A stretch of 39,263 nt of DNA from an uncultured Bacteroides sp. (GCA_937890825.1 CALADS010000026.1:1-39263), one strand, 5' to 3'. Positions 18,249-28,767 are shown, numbered from the stretch's first letter. Program-made: numbers and translations. Notes: generated from the letters alone by a model not told the origin.

Positions 18249-20096
18249 ATGGCAAACGAAATGATTGTCAAAGAGCTGGATCAAGTGGTAGTCCGCTTTT
18301 CCGGTGACTCTGGCGATGGAATGCAACTCGCCGGCAATATTTTTTCTACAGTTTCGGCTACAGTAGGCAACGACATCAGTACGTTCCCCGACTATCCGGC
18401 AGACATTCGCGCTCCGCAAGGTTCACTAACGGGCGTTTCAGGTTTCCAGGTACACATTGGTGCAGACAAGGTCTATACACCTGGCGATTTATGCGATGTC
18501 CTGATAGCCATGAATGCCGCCGCCCTGAAAACACAATATAAATTCGCCAAACCCACAGCCTGCATCATCATCGATACCGATGCCTTCCAGAAATCAGACT
18601 TGGAGAAAGCAGCTTTCAAGACCGATAATCCGATCAAGGAGATGGGCATCAAGCAAGATGTCATAGCCGCTCCTATCTCACAAATGGTTAAAGACTGCTT
18701 GGCAGATACCGAGATGGACAACAGATCCATCCTGAAATGCCGCAATATGTTTGCAGTGGGACTGGTGTGCTGGCTGTTCAACCGCGACCTGAAAATGGTA
18801 GAAGACTTCATCCACGAGAAATTCGCCAAGAAGCCAGCCATTGCCGAAGCCAACATCCGCGTCATCCACGCCGGCTACGACTACGGACACAACACACACT
18901 GCAGCGTACCCAATACATACCGCATAGAAAGCAAGCACACCGTCCCCGGACGTTACATGGATATCACCGGCAACAAAGCCACCGCCTATGGCTTCATAGC
19001 AGCAGCCGAAAAAGCCGGTCTTCGTCTATATCTGGGTTCCTACCCCATCACACCAGCTACCGACGTATTGCACGAACTCTCCAAGCACAAATCCTTGGGT
19101 GTGATAACCGTACAATGCGAAGACGAGATTTCAGGCTGTGCCTCGGCTGTAGGAGCCTCCTTTGCCGGTGCCCTGGCTGTTACCTCCACCTCCGGTCCAG
19201 GTATCTGCCTCAAGTCGGAAGCCATGAACCTGGCCGTCATCATGGAACTGCCGCTGGTGGTACTCGACGTGCAGCGCGGCGGTCCTGCCACCGGTCTGCC
19301 CACCAAATCCGAACAGACCGACCTGTTGCAAGTACTTTTCGGCCGCAACGGCGAAAGCCCCATGCCTGTACTGGCTGCCACTTCACCAACCGACTGCTTC
19401 GAATGCGCCTACCAGGCATCCAAGATTGCCTTGGAACACATGACCCCGGTAGTGCTGCTTACCGATGCCTTTGTAGCCAACGGTTCCGGCTCCTGGAAAC
19501 TTCCGAAACTGGAAGAATACCCGGCCATCAACCCGCCCTACGTACGCCCCGAAATGAAAGACAGCTGGACACCCTACCAGCGCAATCCGGAAACCGGTGT
19601 ACGTTATTGGGCCATCCCCGGTACCGAGGGCTTCACCCACATCCTGGGCGGTCTGGAGAAAGACAACCAGACAGGTGCCATCTCTACCGACCCCGAGAAT
19701 CATGATTTGATGACACGCCTGCGTGCCGAAAAGATTGCTAAAATCGACGTACCCGATGTAGAAGTGATGGGCGATGCCGACGATGCCGAATTGCTGATTG
19801 TAGGCTTTGGCGGTACCTACGGCCACCTGCACGCAGCCATGGACGAACTTCGCGAACAAGGCAAGAAAGTAGCCCTGGCTCATTTCAAATTCATCAATCC
19901 GCTGCCCAAGAACACAGCCGAGGTAATGAAACGCTACCCGAAAGTGGTAGTAGCCGAACAGAACATGGGACAGTTTGCCGCCTATCTGCGCATGAAAGTA
20001 GATGGATTTGTGCCCTACCAGTTCAATCAGGTAAAAGGCCAGCCCTTCCGCGTCAACGAACTGGTGAACGCCTTCACCGAAATTATGGAGAAGTAA
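18249..20096 (+). CDS. korA: 2-oxoacid:acceptor oxidoreductase, fused gamma-alpha subunit (KorA type)
   Basis: This 615-residue subunit acts with KorB in a CoA-dependent oxidative decarboxylase, probably of 2-oxoglutarate, passing electrons to ferredoxin. The N-terminal gamma domain (about 1-190) shows RFSGDSGDGMQLAG. The alpha domain follows, with SYPITPATDVLHEL, TSTSGPGICLKSEAM and QRGGPATGLPTKSEQTDLL, typical of this enzyme class. The fused gamma-alpha layout and the KorB downstream (27 bp gap) point to the 2-oxoglutarate type rather than pyruvate:ferredoxin oxidoreductase. Other branched 2-oxoacids remain possible. No ferredoxin-like delta subunit gene is adjacent. Confidence 0.94.
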   Translation: MANEMIVKELDQVVVRFSGDSGDGMQLAGNIFSTVSATVGNDISTFPDYPADIRAPQGSLTGVSGFQVHIGADKVYTPGDLCDVLIAMNAAALKTQYKFAKPTACIIIDTDAFQKSDLEKAAFKTDNPIKEMGIKQDVIAAPISQMVKDCLADTEMDNRSILKCRNMFAVGLVCWLFNRDLKMVEDFIHEKFAKKPAIAEANIRVIHAGYDYGHNTHCSVPNTYRIESKHTVPGRYMDITGNKATAYGFIAAAEKAGLRLYLGSYPITPATDVLHELSKHKSLGVITVQCEDEISGCASAVGASFAGALAVTSTSGPGICLKSEAMNLAVIMELPLVVLDVQRGGPATGLPTKSEQTDLLQVLFGRNGESPMPVLAATSPTDCFECAYQASKIALEHMTPVVLLTDAFVANGSGSWKLPKLEEYPAINPPYVRPEMKDSWTPYQRNPETGVRYWAIPGTEGFTHILGGLEKDNQTGAISTDPENHDLMTRLRAEKIAKIDVPDVEVMGDADDAELLIVGFGGTYGHLHAAMDELREQGKKVALAHFKFINPLPKNTAEVMKRYPKVVVAEQNMGQFAAYLRMKVDGFVPYQFNQVKGQPFRVNELVNAFTEIMEK

Positions 20097-20123
20097 TCTA
20101 CAAACCTTAAAAACTCAAGAAAA

Positions 20124-21125
20124 ATGGAATATACAGCAAAAGATTATAAGAAAGGACAACCCCGTTGGTGTCCGGGTTGTGGCGACCACTTCTTTTTGGC
20201 TTCTCTCCACAAGGCCATGGCCGAAATCGGTGTTGCACCGCACGATATAGCCGTGATTTCCGGTATCGGATGTTCCAGCCGTTTGCCTCACTATATGAAC
20301 ACCTATGGTATGAACACCATTCACGGACGTGCTGCCGCCATTGCCACCGGCTGCAAGGTAGCCAACCCGAACCTGTCGGTTTGGCAAATCAGCGGCGACG
20401 GCGACGGTCTGGCCATCGGCGGTAACCATTTCATCCATGCCAATCGCCGCAACATCAATCTCAATATGATTCTGCTGAACAATCGTATCTACGGTCTGAC
20501 CAAGGGACAATACTCTCCTACCTCCCCACGCGGATTTGTCAGCAAATCCTCTCCCTACGGAACAGTAGAAGACCCCTTCCACCCGGCAGAGCTCTGCTTC
20601 GGTGCCCGCGGACACTTCTTTGCCCGTGCCGTAGCCACCGATGCAGCCGGTACGATAGAAATCCTCAAAGCGGCCCATGCCCACAAAGGTGCTTCCGTAT
20701 GCGAAATCCTTCAGAACTGCGTCATCTTCAATAACGGCACCCACGACGCCGTGGCCAAGAAAGAAGACCGCGCCAAGCACGCCATCTACCTGGAACATGG
20801 CAAGCCCATGATTTTTGGCGAAAACCATGAATTCGGACTCGTGCAGGAAGGCTTCGGACTGAAAGTAGTGAAGATTGGTGAAAACGGCATCACCGAAAAA
20901 GACATCCTGGTACACGATGCCCACTGCGAAGACAACACCCTGCAACTGAAGCTGGCCCTGATGGAAGGTCCCGACTTCCCCATTGCCCTCGGTGTGATTC
21001 GCGATGTAGAAGCCCCCACCTACGACGAGGCCGTTTATGCCCAGCTCGAAGAAGTCAGCAACAAGAAGAAATACCACACCTTCGAAGAACTGCTGATGAC
21101 CAACGATACGTGGGAAATGAAATAA
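20124..21125 (+). CDS. korB: 2-oxoacid:acceptor oxidoreductase, beta subunit (KorB type)
   Basis: This 333-residue subunit binds thiamine diphosphate. It starts with WCPGCGDHFF (C16, C19) and has GIGCSSRLP and the TPP/Mg motif SGDGDGLAIGGNH...NN. The cysteines C16, C19, one in GIGC and probably a later one are placed to hold an Fe-S cluster, as in the family. It forms an operon with korA and ends at a terminator. Confidence 0.95.
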   Translation: MEYTAKDYKKGQPRWCPGCGDHFFLASLHKAMAEIGVAPHDIAVISGIGCSSRLPHYMNTYGMNTIHGRAAAIATGCKVANPNLSVWQISGDGDGLAIGGNHFIHANRRNINLNMILLNNRIYGLTKGQYSPTSPRGFVSKSSPYGTVEDPFHPAELCFGARGHFFARAVATDAAGTIEILKAAHAHKGASVCEILQNCVIFNNGTHDAVAKKEDRAKHAIYLEHGKPMIFGENHEFGLVQEGFGLKVVKIGENGITEKDILVHDAHCEDNTLQLKLALMEGPDFPIALGVIRDVEAPTYDEAVYAQLEEVSNKKKYHTFEELLMTNDTWEMK

Positions 21126-21144
21126 CCCTTCCCTTTCTCCAGCT

Positions 21145-21178
21145 AAACTTCAGTTGCACACCGCTGCAACTGAAGTTT
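21145..21178 (+). terminator. Terminator after korAB
   Basis: A perfect 14-bp stem (21145-21158 with 21165-21178) with a 6-nt loop is followed by a T run. Confidence 0.88.
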
Positions 21179-21398
21179 TTTTATTCCCTGCAGCGAGCCC
21201 GGAAAGCGTGAGGAATAATTCCACACCTCCGCCACAATAGTTTCCACACTCCACAGTCTTTCCCCTCCTCCACGCCACGATAATCCACTCATAATCAGCG
21301 CGCCCGCAAAGCACTGATTATTTCCGTTCCTTTGGCATTCTTTTTGAGTCATACCTGTATAGATTAAGATTGATTGAAAACTCAAAATAGACTTGCAT

Positions 21399-24300
21399 AT
21401 GAAACAGAAAAACAACCTTCCTTTCCGGGTAAGCATCGGCATCCGGCTACTCATGCTCCTGCTTCCCCTTTCCCTGTCCGCCGCAGCCACAGGCACCATG
21501 CCCGAATCGGTAGAGACAGAAGATGAATGGACCACCGACTCACTCACCGTAGACGGTATCGTGACCGACCTCAACGGAGAAACCATTATCGGAGCCACCG
21601 TGATAGAAAAAGGACGTCCCGAAAACGGCGTAGTGACCGACATCGACGGGAAATTCCTACTGAAAGTCCCCCCAAGAGCGTCCTGGTAATCTCCTACATC
21701 GGTTATAACACCCAGGAGACCCGGGTCAACCGCCGCATCCACACCTACAACATCGTACTGAAAGAAGACAACCAGATGCTCGATGAAGTAGTGGTAGTGG
21801 GCTACGGCACTGTGAAGAAGAGCGACCTCACCGGTTCGGTATCCACCGTAGGTAAGCGCAGCTTCGAAAGCCAGCCCGTGAAGAGCGTTTCACAGATTCT
21901 GCAAGGGCGCACCCCCGGTGTAGAAGTCACCACCAGCAGCGGTATGCCCGGTGCCGGCGCCCGTGTGCGTGTACGCGGTACCACCTCCATCAACAAGAGC
22001 AGCGACCCGCTCTATGTCATCGACGGTATCATCTCCACCAGCGGACTCGACGGCCTCAACCCACAAGACATCCAGTCGATGGAAGTCTTGAAAGACGCCT
22101 CCTCTACCGCCATCTACGGTTCCCGCGGAGCCAACGGTGTCATCCTGGTCACCACCCGCAACGGCGAGACCGGACGTCCCCGCATCCACTTCGATGCCAA
22201 GATAGGCCTGTCGCAAGTACGGAAAGACTACGACCTGCTCAATGCCTACGAATATGCCCAAGCCCTGAACGACATCCGCGGCGAAGGCACCATCAGCAGC
22301 GCCGATATGGCCGCCTACCAGAACGGAAGCAAAGGCATCGACTGGGTAGACCTGATGACCCGCACCGCCCTGAGCCAAGACTACAGCCTGGGCATCTCGG
22401 GCGGCAGCGAGAAAGTGAAATACCTGCTCTCGGGCAACGTGCTCGACCAGGAAGCCGTCACCATCAACTCCAAGTATAAACGCTACGGCTTCCGGGCCAA
22501 TGTCGATGCCGACGTGCGCCCCTGGCTCACCGTATCTGCCAAGCTGAGCACCGCCATCATCCACCAGGAAAACGGCGCCCCCAACTGGTTCCAGGTCATC
22601 AACTATTCTCCCACCATGGAGCTGCGCAACCCCGAAACCGGCATCTACAATACCGACCCCTATAACATCGGCGGTACCAACCCCTATGCCCTGCTCACCG
22701 AAAACTACAGCGACAGCTATAGCTACAACGTCAATGCCAACCTCTCACTACTGTTCAAGCTGGCCAAAGGACTGACCTTCACCGTACAGGGAGGCTACGA
22801 CTACGACCACAGCCCCTCGTACTCCTTCTCATCGAAGCTGGTAGCTCCCGGAGCCATCAACAGCATGAACAACACCAGTAACCTGCACCGCTATTGGCAG
22901 AACACCAATAACCTGACCTACCGTGGCGAATTCGGCGACCACACCCTGGCAGCCACCGCTGTATGGGAAATCAGCCGCACCTTCGACACCGGCCTGCAAG
23001 CCGGCGGCAGCAACCTCAACAACGAAGCCGTGGGCTACTGGAACATCAGCAACGCCGCCACCCGCACCGAAAGCAACTCTTATACCGAATCATCACTGGC
23101 CTCCGGCATCGTACGCGCCAGCTACGACTATAAGAAGAAATACTTCCTCACTGCCGCTATCCGTGCCGACGGTTCGTCCAAATTCCAGAAAGGCCACCGC
23201 TGGGGATGGTTCCCCTCTGCCGCCCTGGCTTGGGACATTGCCAAAGAAAGCTTCATGGAACATCAGCACGTACTGCAACAGTTGAAGCTGCGCTCCAGCT
23301 TCGGTGTTACCGGTAACCAGGCCATCAACGCCTACAGCACCCTGGGTATGCTCACCAACACCCTCTACGGTTGGGGCACCTCTACCGGCTTCTCCGGCTA
23401 CTGGGCCAACCAGTTCTCCACCCCCGAGCTCACCTGGGAGAAAACCAGCCAGTTCGACGTCGGTCTAGACCTCAGCCTCTTCGGCGTAGACATCACCTTC
23501 GACTGGTTCAAGAAGCGCACCGAAGACCTGCTGTTCCAGAAACAGATTCCCCGCTACAACGGCGGTGGCACCTACTGGGTAAACCAAGGCAAGCTGAGCA
23601 ACACCGGTTTCGAATTCTCGGTCAGCGCCTTCCCGCTCAAGAGCACCGTAGTATGGGAAACCACGTTCAACGCCGCCTACGTAAAAAACAAGATTGAAGA
23701 CCTGGCCGGTAACGACTTTGCCCTGACCGCCACCTACAGCGACCTGGGCGGCTCCATGCAAATCATGAAGCCCGGACATCCCCTCGGCTCCTTCTACGTA
23801 TACCAGTGGAAAGGCTTCGACGACCACGGCGCCAACCTCTATCAGAAAGCCGACGGCAGCCTCACCACCACCCCCACCTCGGAAGACCTTGTCATCAAAG
23901 GCCAGGCCAACCCCAAGTGGACCTTCGGCTGGAACAACACCATCAGCTGGAAGAACTGGACCCTCAACCTCTTCTTCAATGCCGCAGCCGGTGTAGAACG
24001 CCTCAACATCAGCCACTACACCACCGCCTCGATGAACGGAGTCTCCCGCTTCATCACCCTGCGCGATGCCTATTACAAAGGATGGGACAAGGTGAGCGAC
24101 AAGGCCGATGCCCAATATCCTAGCCTGACCAATACCGACAATAAGAACTATGCCAACTCCGACCGTTGGCTGGAAGATGCCTCCTTCATCAAGTTGAAGA
24201 ACATCAGCCTGTCGTACAACATCCCCCGCCGTGTGGCCAAGTTTGCAGGCATCCAGCTCTCTGTCAGCGCACAAGACCTCTTCACCCTGACCAAGTACAA

Positions 24301-24400
24301 AGGAATGGATCCGGAAGTCTACAACGCCTTCGACGGACTGGACTACGGTGCCTACCCCATCCCGCGCACCTTCACCTTCGGCGTGAAACTGAGATTCTAA
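21399..24400 (+). pseudogene. SusC/RagA-type TonB-dependent outer-membrane transporter, reading frame broken at a C6 run
   Basis: The ATG at 21399 opens a SusC N-terminus: signal peptide, then the carboxypeptidase-like domain (VDGIVTDLNGETIIGATV, VVTDIDGKF). That frame stops at 21690. The rest (KSVLVISYIGYNTQE, then the TonB-box/plug DEVVVVGYGT, SVSQILQGRTPGVEV, and a barrel ending GVKLRF) continues in the -1 frame to 24400. The frames meet at CCCCCC (21668-21673). One extra C would give a normal 1000-residue protein reading KVPPKSVLVISY. The zero-frame codons there are gtC CCC CCA, which is also a possible -1 slippery site. The gene may be dead, switched by slippage, rescued by frameshifting, or the C run may be misread. 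susD follows directly and is intact. Confidence 0.9.
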
Positions 24401-24430
24401 TCCCCTAACCCAATTAAAAAGAATAAAAAT

Positions 24431-26032
24431 ATGAATACTAAAATAATCCGCTTCTGCACCCTGGCACTGACCCTCAGCATGGGCCTGCACCTCCAGAGTT
24501 GCAGCGACTTCCTGGACGAGCACCCCAACGGACAGCTCAACAAAGAAGACTTCTTCAACAACAAAGAAGAACTCAACGCCTCGCTTCACGCCCTTTATTC
24601 CGTGATAGCCACCTCGCAAGCCAGTAACAACTGCGTAGGCACCAACTTCCTGGCCGGCGACGACATCTCCACCCACCCTGCCAGCAACAAACAGTCGCTG
24701 CGCGAGTTCGACCAGTACAACGCTACCGACAACAACACCTGGATGGTGACCCTCTGGGAGCAGCGGTTCAAAGTCATCAAAGCCGCCAACTTCATCATCA
24801 ACAATGCCGGCCGCACCCTGGGCGTCAGCCAGGACGACATCAACATAGCCATCGCCCAGGCCCGCTACTGGCGCGCCTACTCCTACTTCTATCTGGTCAC
24901 CACCTGGGGCAAAGTACCCGTGATGCTGGAAGAGAAGATAGACTATAACGCTCCGCTGGAGACCGAAGAAAAGATCTATGAACTGATACTGGACGATTTG
25001 AAATTTGCCGAAGAGCACCTGCCCGTGCTCTATACCGAAGCCCCCTTCGGTCGGAGCGGCATCAACGTAGCCGTGAGCCAGGGCGCAGCCAAAGCCACCC
25101 TTTCCTACGTCTATATGTGCATGGCCGGATGGCCGCTCAATAAAGGAGCCGAAACCTACAAGCTGGCTGCAGCCAAAGCCGAAGAAGTGATTGATGCCGC
25201 CGACAAGCACACGTATTACTACAAACTGTTGGATGAGTTCAAGCAGATACACTCCATCAGCTATAACTACAACAACCCCGAAGTGCTGCTCGGCATCTAT
25301 TACAACCGCGACCGCACCCCCAACTCCATTCCGGTAACCGACCTCCCGCTGGATGCCATACAGAACGGTTGGGGCGACACCAACGGCGAAATCAAGTTCT
25401 GGAAAGAATTTCCCGCCGGGCCGCGTAAAGACGCCACCTACCTGCCCAAACTGATCTTGGCCGACGGACAGCTGCACGACTGGTGGGACGACCCCAACGG
25501 ACAGCGCGAGGTAGTAGCCCCCATCTTTATGAAAACCATAGAATCTGCCACCCGTGGACAAGACTTCGACTATACCGACCCCACTCCCCTGCCCGCCAAT
25601 GGCGAAAAGACCGTCCAAGTCATCCGCCTGGCCCAGGTATACTGCTGGTTTGCCGAAGCCACCGCCCGCAGCGGACAAGTCACCCAGAAAGCCGTAGATA
25701 TCCTGAACCGCGTGCGCAACCGCGCCGACGGCAAAGCCACCAACCTCTACACCACCTCTCTGAGTGCCGAAGAACTGGCCGAAGCCGCCTACAACGAACA
25801 CGGTTGGGAAATGGCCGGCTACTACTGGAGCGGCTTTGCCACCCGTTCCCGCGACATGTTCCGCCTATACCGCTTCAAAGACCACTTTGAATACCGCAAG
25901 CAGAACCCCGAAATAGAAGTAGCCCCCGGCATCAAGCGCAAGGAAAAAGTAGCCGTTACCGGCACCTGGGACGACAGCAAGATGTATGCCCCCTACCCCT
26001 ACGAAGATGCCATTCTCAATCCGAATTTATAA
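24431..26032 (+). CDS. SusD/RagB family nutrient-binding lipoprotein
   Basis: This 533-residue protein has a lipoprotein signal (LALTLSMGLHLQSC) followed by CSDFLDEHPNG, as usual for SusD homologues. It has SusD-type helical TPR regions (ARYWRAYSYFYLVTTWGKVPVM) and a C-terminal region with ILNRVRNRADG and GWEMAGYYW. SusD proteins sit at the cell surface as a lid over their SusC partner and bind the nutrient. The gene is 30 bp after susC in an operon. No glycoside hydrolase, sulfatase, peptidase or sensor gene lies nearby, so the nutrient cannot be guessed. Confidence 0.95.
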   Translation: MNTKIIRFCTLALTLSMGLHLQSCSDFLDEHPNGQLNKEDFFNNKEELNASLHALYSVIATSQASNNCVGTNFLAGDDISTHPASNKQSLREFDQYNATDNNTWMVTLWEQRFKVIKAANFIINNAGRTLGVSQDDINIAIAQARYWRAYSYFYLVTTWGKVPVMLEEKIDYNAPLETEEKIYELILDDLKFAEEHLPVLYTEAPFGRSGINVAVSQGAAKATLSYVYMCMAGWPLNKGAETYKLAAAKAEEVIDAADKHTYYYKLLDEFKQIHSISYNYNNPEVLLGIYYNRDRTPNSIPVTDLPLDAIQNGWGDTNGEIKFWKEFPAGPRKDATYLPKLILADGQLHDWWDDPNGQREVVAPIFMKTIESATRGQDFDYTDPTPLPANGEKTVQVIRLAQVYCWFAEATARSGQVTQKAVDILNRVRNRADGKATNLYTTSLSAEELAEAAYNEHGWEMAGYYWSGFATRSRDMFRLYRFKDHFEYRKQNPEIEVAPGIKRKEKVAVTGTWDDSKMYAPYPYEDAILNPNL

Positions 26033-26189
26033 GTTAAGGAGTTAAGGGAGGAGTTAGAGGGAGTTAAAGGAGGGAGGAAGGAAGGAAGGAAGGAAGGAAG
26101 GGAAAAAAAGAAAAAGGAGTTAAGAAGAGAAAGCATATTCTTCAACTCCCTCCTTAACTCCTCTAACTCCCCACTTAACTCCTTAACTT
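26031..26189. repeat. Long imperfect inverted repeat with purine-rich spacer
   Basis: The left arm (26031-26067), built from GTTAAGGAG-like units, pairs almost fully with the right arm (26154-26189). The spacer is nearly all purine and includes a (GGAA)6 run. The left arm begins inside the susD stop codon, and the element fills the gap between convergent susD and upp. It probably acts as a bidirectional transcription end. The repeat units (GGAGTTAAG/CTTAACTCC) look like slippage products. Confidence 0.75.
26076..26099 (+). repeat. (GGAA)6 tetranucleotide repeat
   Basis: Six uninterrupted GGAA units sit inside the spacer of the long inverted repeat. They are non-coding and likely variable in copy number. 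Confidence 0.9.
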
Positions 26190-26214
26190 AACTCCTCCTA
26201 ACTCCTCCTCAAAA

Positions 26215-26874
26215 TCACACCTTATCACCATACGCCAGGTCACCGGCATCACCCAGTCCCGGCACAATGTACTTATGTTCATCCAATGTCGGGTCGATAG
26301 CTCCGCACCACAGCGTCACGTTATCCTCCGGGAACAGCTTCTGCAAGTGCTCCACCCCCTGCTGGCTGGCAATCACACACGCTATCATCAGTTTGCCCGG
26401 AATTCCCCTTGTAATGAACGCCTTCCATGCCAGCTCCATGCTCTCGCCCGTGGCCAGCATCGGATCCACAATCATCAGCGTCTTCCTATTCAAGTCTGGC
26501 GTAGCGATATACTCTATATGCACATCCACCGAGCGATGCTCCTTATCCGTATAATAGCGGTAAGCCGATACAAACGAATTCCCCGCCTTGTCGAACACAT
26601 TCAGGAAACCCGTGTGCAGCGGCAGTCCGGCCCTGAACACCGTAGCTATCACCACCTCATCATCCGGCGTACTCACCGGTGCCACCCCCAGCGGTGTCTG
26701 CACCTGCTTCACCGAATAGTTCAGTTCCTTACTCATTTCATACGCCATCAGTTCACCGATGCGCTCTATATTGCGGCGGAAGCGCATCCTGTCTCCCTGC
26801 ACGTTTACATCCCGAATCTCGGCCATATACTGATTCAGCACCGAATTCGTTTCAGCAAAATTGACAATCTTCAT
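26215..26874 (-). CDS. upp: Uracil phosphoribosyltransferase
   Basis: From the ATG at 26874 the product is 219 residues (MKIVNFAETN). A 16-codon upstream extension was not used because this start matches where the conserved sequence begins. The PRPP-binding loop is IVDPMLATGES at residues 135-145. The uracil-contact C-terminus reads PGLGDAGDLAYG. The enzyme makes UMP from uracil and PRPP in pyrimidine salvage. It is a single gene, convergent with susD. Confidence 0.96.
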   Translation of the reverse strand: MKIVNFAETNSVLNQYMAEIRDVNVQGDRMRFRRNIERIGELMAYEMSKELNYSVKQVQTPLGVAPVSTPDDEVVIATVFRAGLPLHTGFLNVFDKAGNSFVSAYRYYTDKEHRSVDVHIEYIATPDLNRKTLMIVDPMLATGESMELAWKAFITRGIPGKLMIACVIASQQGVEHLQKLFPEDNVTLWCGAIDPTLDEHKYIVPGLGDAGDLAYGDKV

Positions 26875-27025
26875 ATTCGTCAGATAGTTTGGTTTCAAAG
26901 CTACAAAGGAAGTAAATTTCAATCGATTTGCAACATTCAGTTAGCAGATATTGTTAGTAAGTCATAAAAGAAATCCAATTAAAGAAAAATTTCTCCAATC
27001 GTACTATACTTTCCGAAGAAAATCG

Positions 27026-27033
27026 TACTTTTG
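27026..27033 (+). promoter_or_regulatory. -7 promoter element for pckA
   Basis: TACTTTTG lies 82 bp before the pckA ATG, leaving a moderately long 5' leader. Confidence 0.6.
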
Positions 27034-27114
27034 TAGTCGCAAAATAAGGTAAAAAGAAATATTTACACAGTAAGAGATTATCAACCAAATACCAATTTTA
27101 AAATCTTAAAAGAA

Positions 27115-28722
27115 ATGGCAAATTTAGATTTAAGCAAGTACGGTATCGTTGACGTGAAGGAAATTCTCCACAACCCGTCATACGAAGTATTGTTCGCTGA
27201 AGAGACCAAAGCTGGTTTGGAAGGCTTCGAAAAAGGTCAGGTAACAGAACTGGATGCAGTCAACGTAATGACTGGTATCTACACCGGACGTTCTCCTAAA
27301 GATAAATTCTTCGTAATGAACGAAGCCAGCAAAGACACTGTATGGTGGACTTCAGAAGAATACAAGAACGACAACAAGCCTTGTTCTGAAGAAGCTTGGG
27401 CTGACCTGAAGTCTAAAGCAGTAAAAGAATTGAGCGGCAAACGTCTGTTCGTGATGGATACTTTCTGCGGTGCTAACGCTGCTACTCGTCTGAAAGTGCG
27501 TTTCATCATGGAAGTAGCTTGGCAGGCTCACTTCGTTAAGAATATGTTCATCCGTCCTACCGAAGAAGAACTGGCTAACTACGGTGAACCCGATTTCGTA
27601 TCCTTCAACGCTGCCAAAGCTAAGGTTGACAACTACAAGGAACTGGGTCTGAACTCAGAAACAGCTACTGTATTCAACCTGAAGACCAACGAACAGGTTA
27701 TCCTGAACACTTGGTACGGTGGTGAAATGAAGAAAGGTATCTTCTCTATCATGAACTACCTGAACCCGTTGCGTGGCATCGCTTCTATGCACTGCTCTGC
27801 CAACACCAACATGGAAGGTACAGACTCAGCTATCTTCTTCGGTCTGTCTGGTACAGGTAAGACTACTTTGTCTACCGACCCGAAACGTAAGTTGATCGGT
27901 GACGACGAACACGGATGGGACGACGAAGGTGTATTCAACTACGAAGGTGGTTGCTACGCTAAGGTTATCAACCTGGATAAAGAAAGCGAACCCGATATCT
28001 ACGCTGCTATCAAGCGCGACGCTCTGTTGGAAAACGTAACCGTAGCTGCTGATGGTAAGATCAACTTCGCAGACAAGAGCGTTACAGAAAACACTCGTGT
28101 ATCTTATCCTATCTACCACATCGAAAACATCGTGAAGCCTATTTCTAAGGGTCCTCACGCTCACCAGGTAATCTTCCTGTCGGCTGATGCCTTCGGTGTA
28201 TTGCCTCCGGTATCTATCCTGAACCCCGAACAGGCTCAGTACTACTTCCTGTCAGGCTTTACTGCTAAGTTGGCTGGTACAGAACGTGGTATCACTGAAC
28301 CCACTCCTACCTTCTCTGCTTGCTTCGGTGCTGCTTTCTTGAGCTTGCATCCTACTAAATACGCAGAAGAGCTGGTTAAGAAGATGGAAAAAGTAGGTGC
28401 TAAGGCATACTTGGTAAACACTGGCTGGAACGGTACAGGCAAGCGTATCTCTATCCGCGACACTCGTGGTATCATCGACGCTATCCTCGACGGTTCTATC
28501 GACAAGGCTCCGACCAAGGTAATTCCTTTCTTCAACTTCGTAGTTCCTACTGAATTGCCGGGTGTAGATCCGAAGATCCTCGACCCGCGTGATACTTACG
28601 AATGCGCTTGCCAATGGGAAGAAAAAGCTAAGGATTTGGCTGGCCGCTTCATCAAGAACTTCGCTAAGTTCACTGGCAACGAAGCAGGTAAGGCATTGGT
28701 TGCTGCAGGTCCTGCACTCTAA
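27115..28722 (+). CDS. pckA: Phosphoenolpyruvate carboxykinase (ATP type)
   Basis: This 535-residue enzyme interconverts oxaloacetate and PEP. In gut Bacteroidales it is thought to run mainly towards CO2 fixation on the route to succinate. The P-loop is GLSGTGKTT at residues 243-251, and the metal-binding stretch LIGDDEHGWDD follows. The substrate-binding TGRSPKDKF lies near residue 55. Codon use differs visibly from the flanking genes (many GCT, GGT, CGT and GTA codons, few CCC), as expected for a very highly expressed gene. It has its own promoter and terminator. Confidence 0.98.
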   Translation: MANLDLSKYGIVDVKEILHNPSYEVLFAEETKAGLEGFEKGQVTELDAVNVMTGIYTGRSPKDKFFVMNEASKDTVWWTSEEYKNDNKPCSEEAWADLKSKAVKELSGKRLFVMDTFCGANAATRLKVRFIMEVAWQAHFVKNMFIRPTEEELANYGEPDFVSFNAAKAKVDNYKELGLNSETATVFNLKTNEQVILNTWYGGEMKKGIFSIMNYLNPLRGIASMHCSANTNMEGTDSAIFFGLSGTGKTTLSTDPKRKLIGDDEHGWDDEGVFNYEGGCYAKVINLDKESEPDIYAAIKRDALLENVTVAADGKINFADKSVTENTRVSYPIYHIENIVKPISKGPHAHQVIFLSADAFGVLPPVSILNPEQAQYYFLSGFTAKLAGTERGITEPTPTFSACFGAAFLSLHPTKYAEELVKKMEKVGAKAYLVNTGWNGTGKRISIRDTRGIIDAILDGSIDKAPTKVIPFFNFVVPTELPGVDPKILDPRDTYECACQWEEKAKDLAGRFIKNFAKFTGNEAGKALVAAGPAL

Positions 28723-28767
28723 TGCAGCCGAAAGGGAGTTTCCCTTTCTCTGCTTACCCCTATACAC

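Noticed and set aside
20115..21077. Minus-strand open frame of 320 codons
   Set aside because: It is antisense to korB, with a Gly/Val-rich composition and no family resemblance.
23465..25801. Minus-strand open frame of 778 codons
   Set aside because: It lies antisense to susC/susD and is very rich in Gly and Val, as expected from the C-rich codon use of those genes. It shows no domain, ribosome site or promoter.
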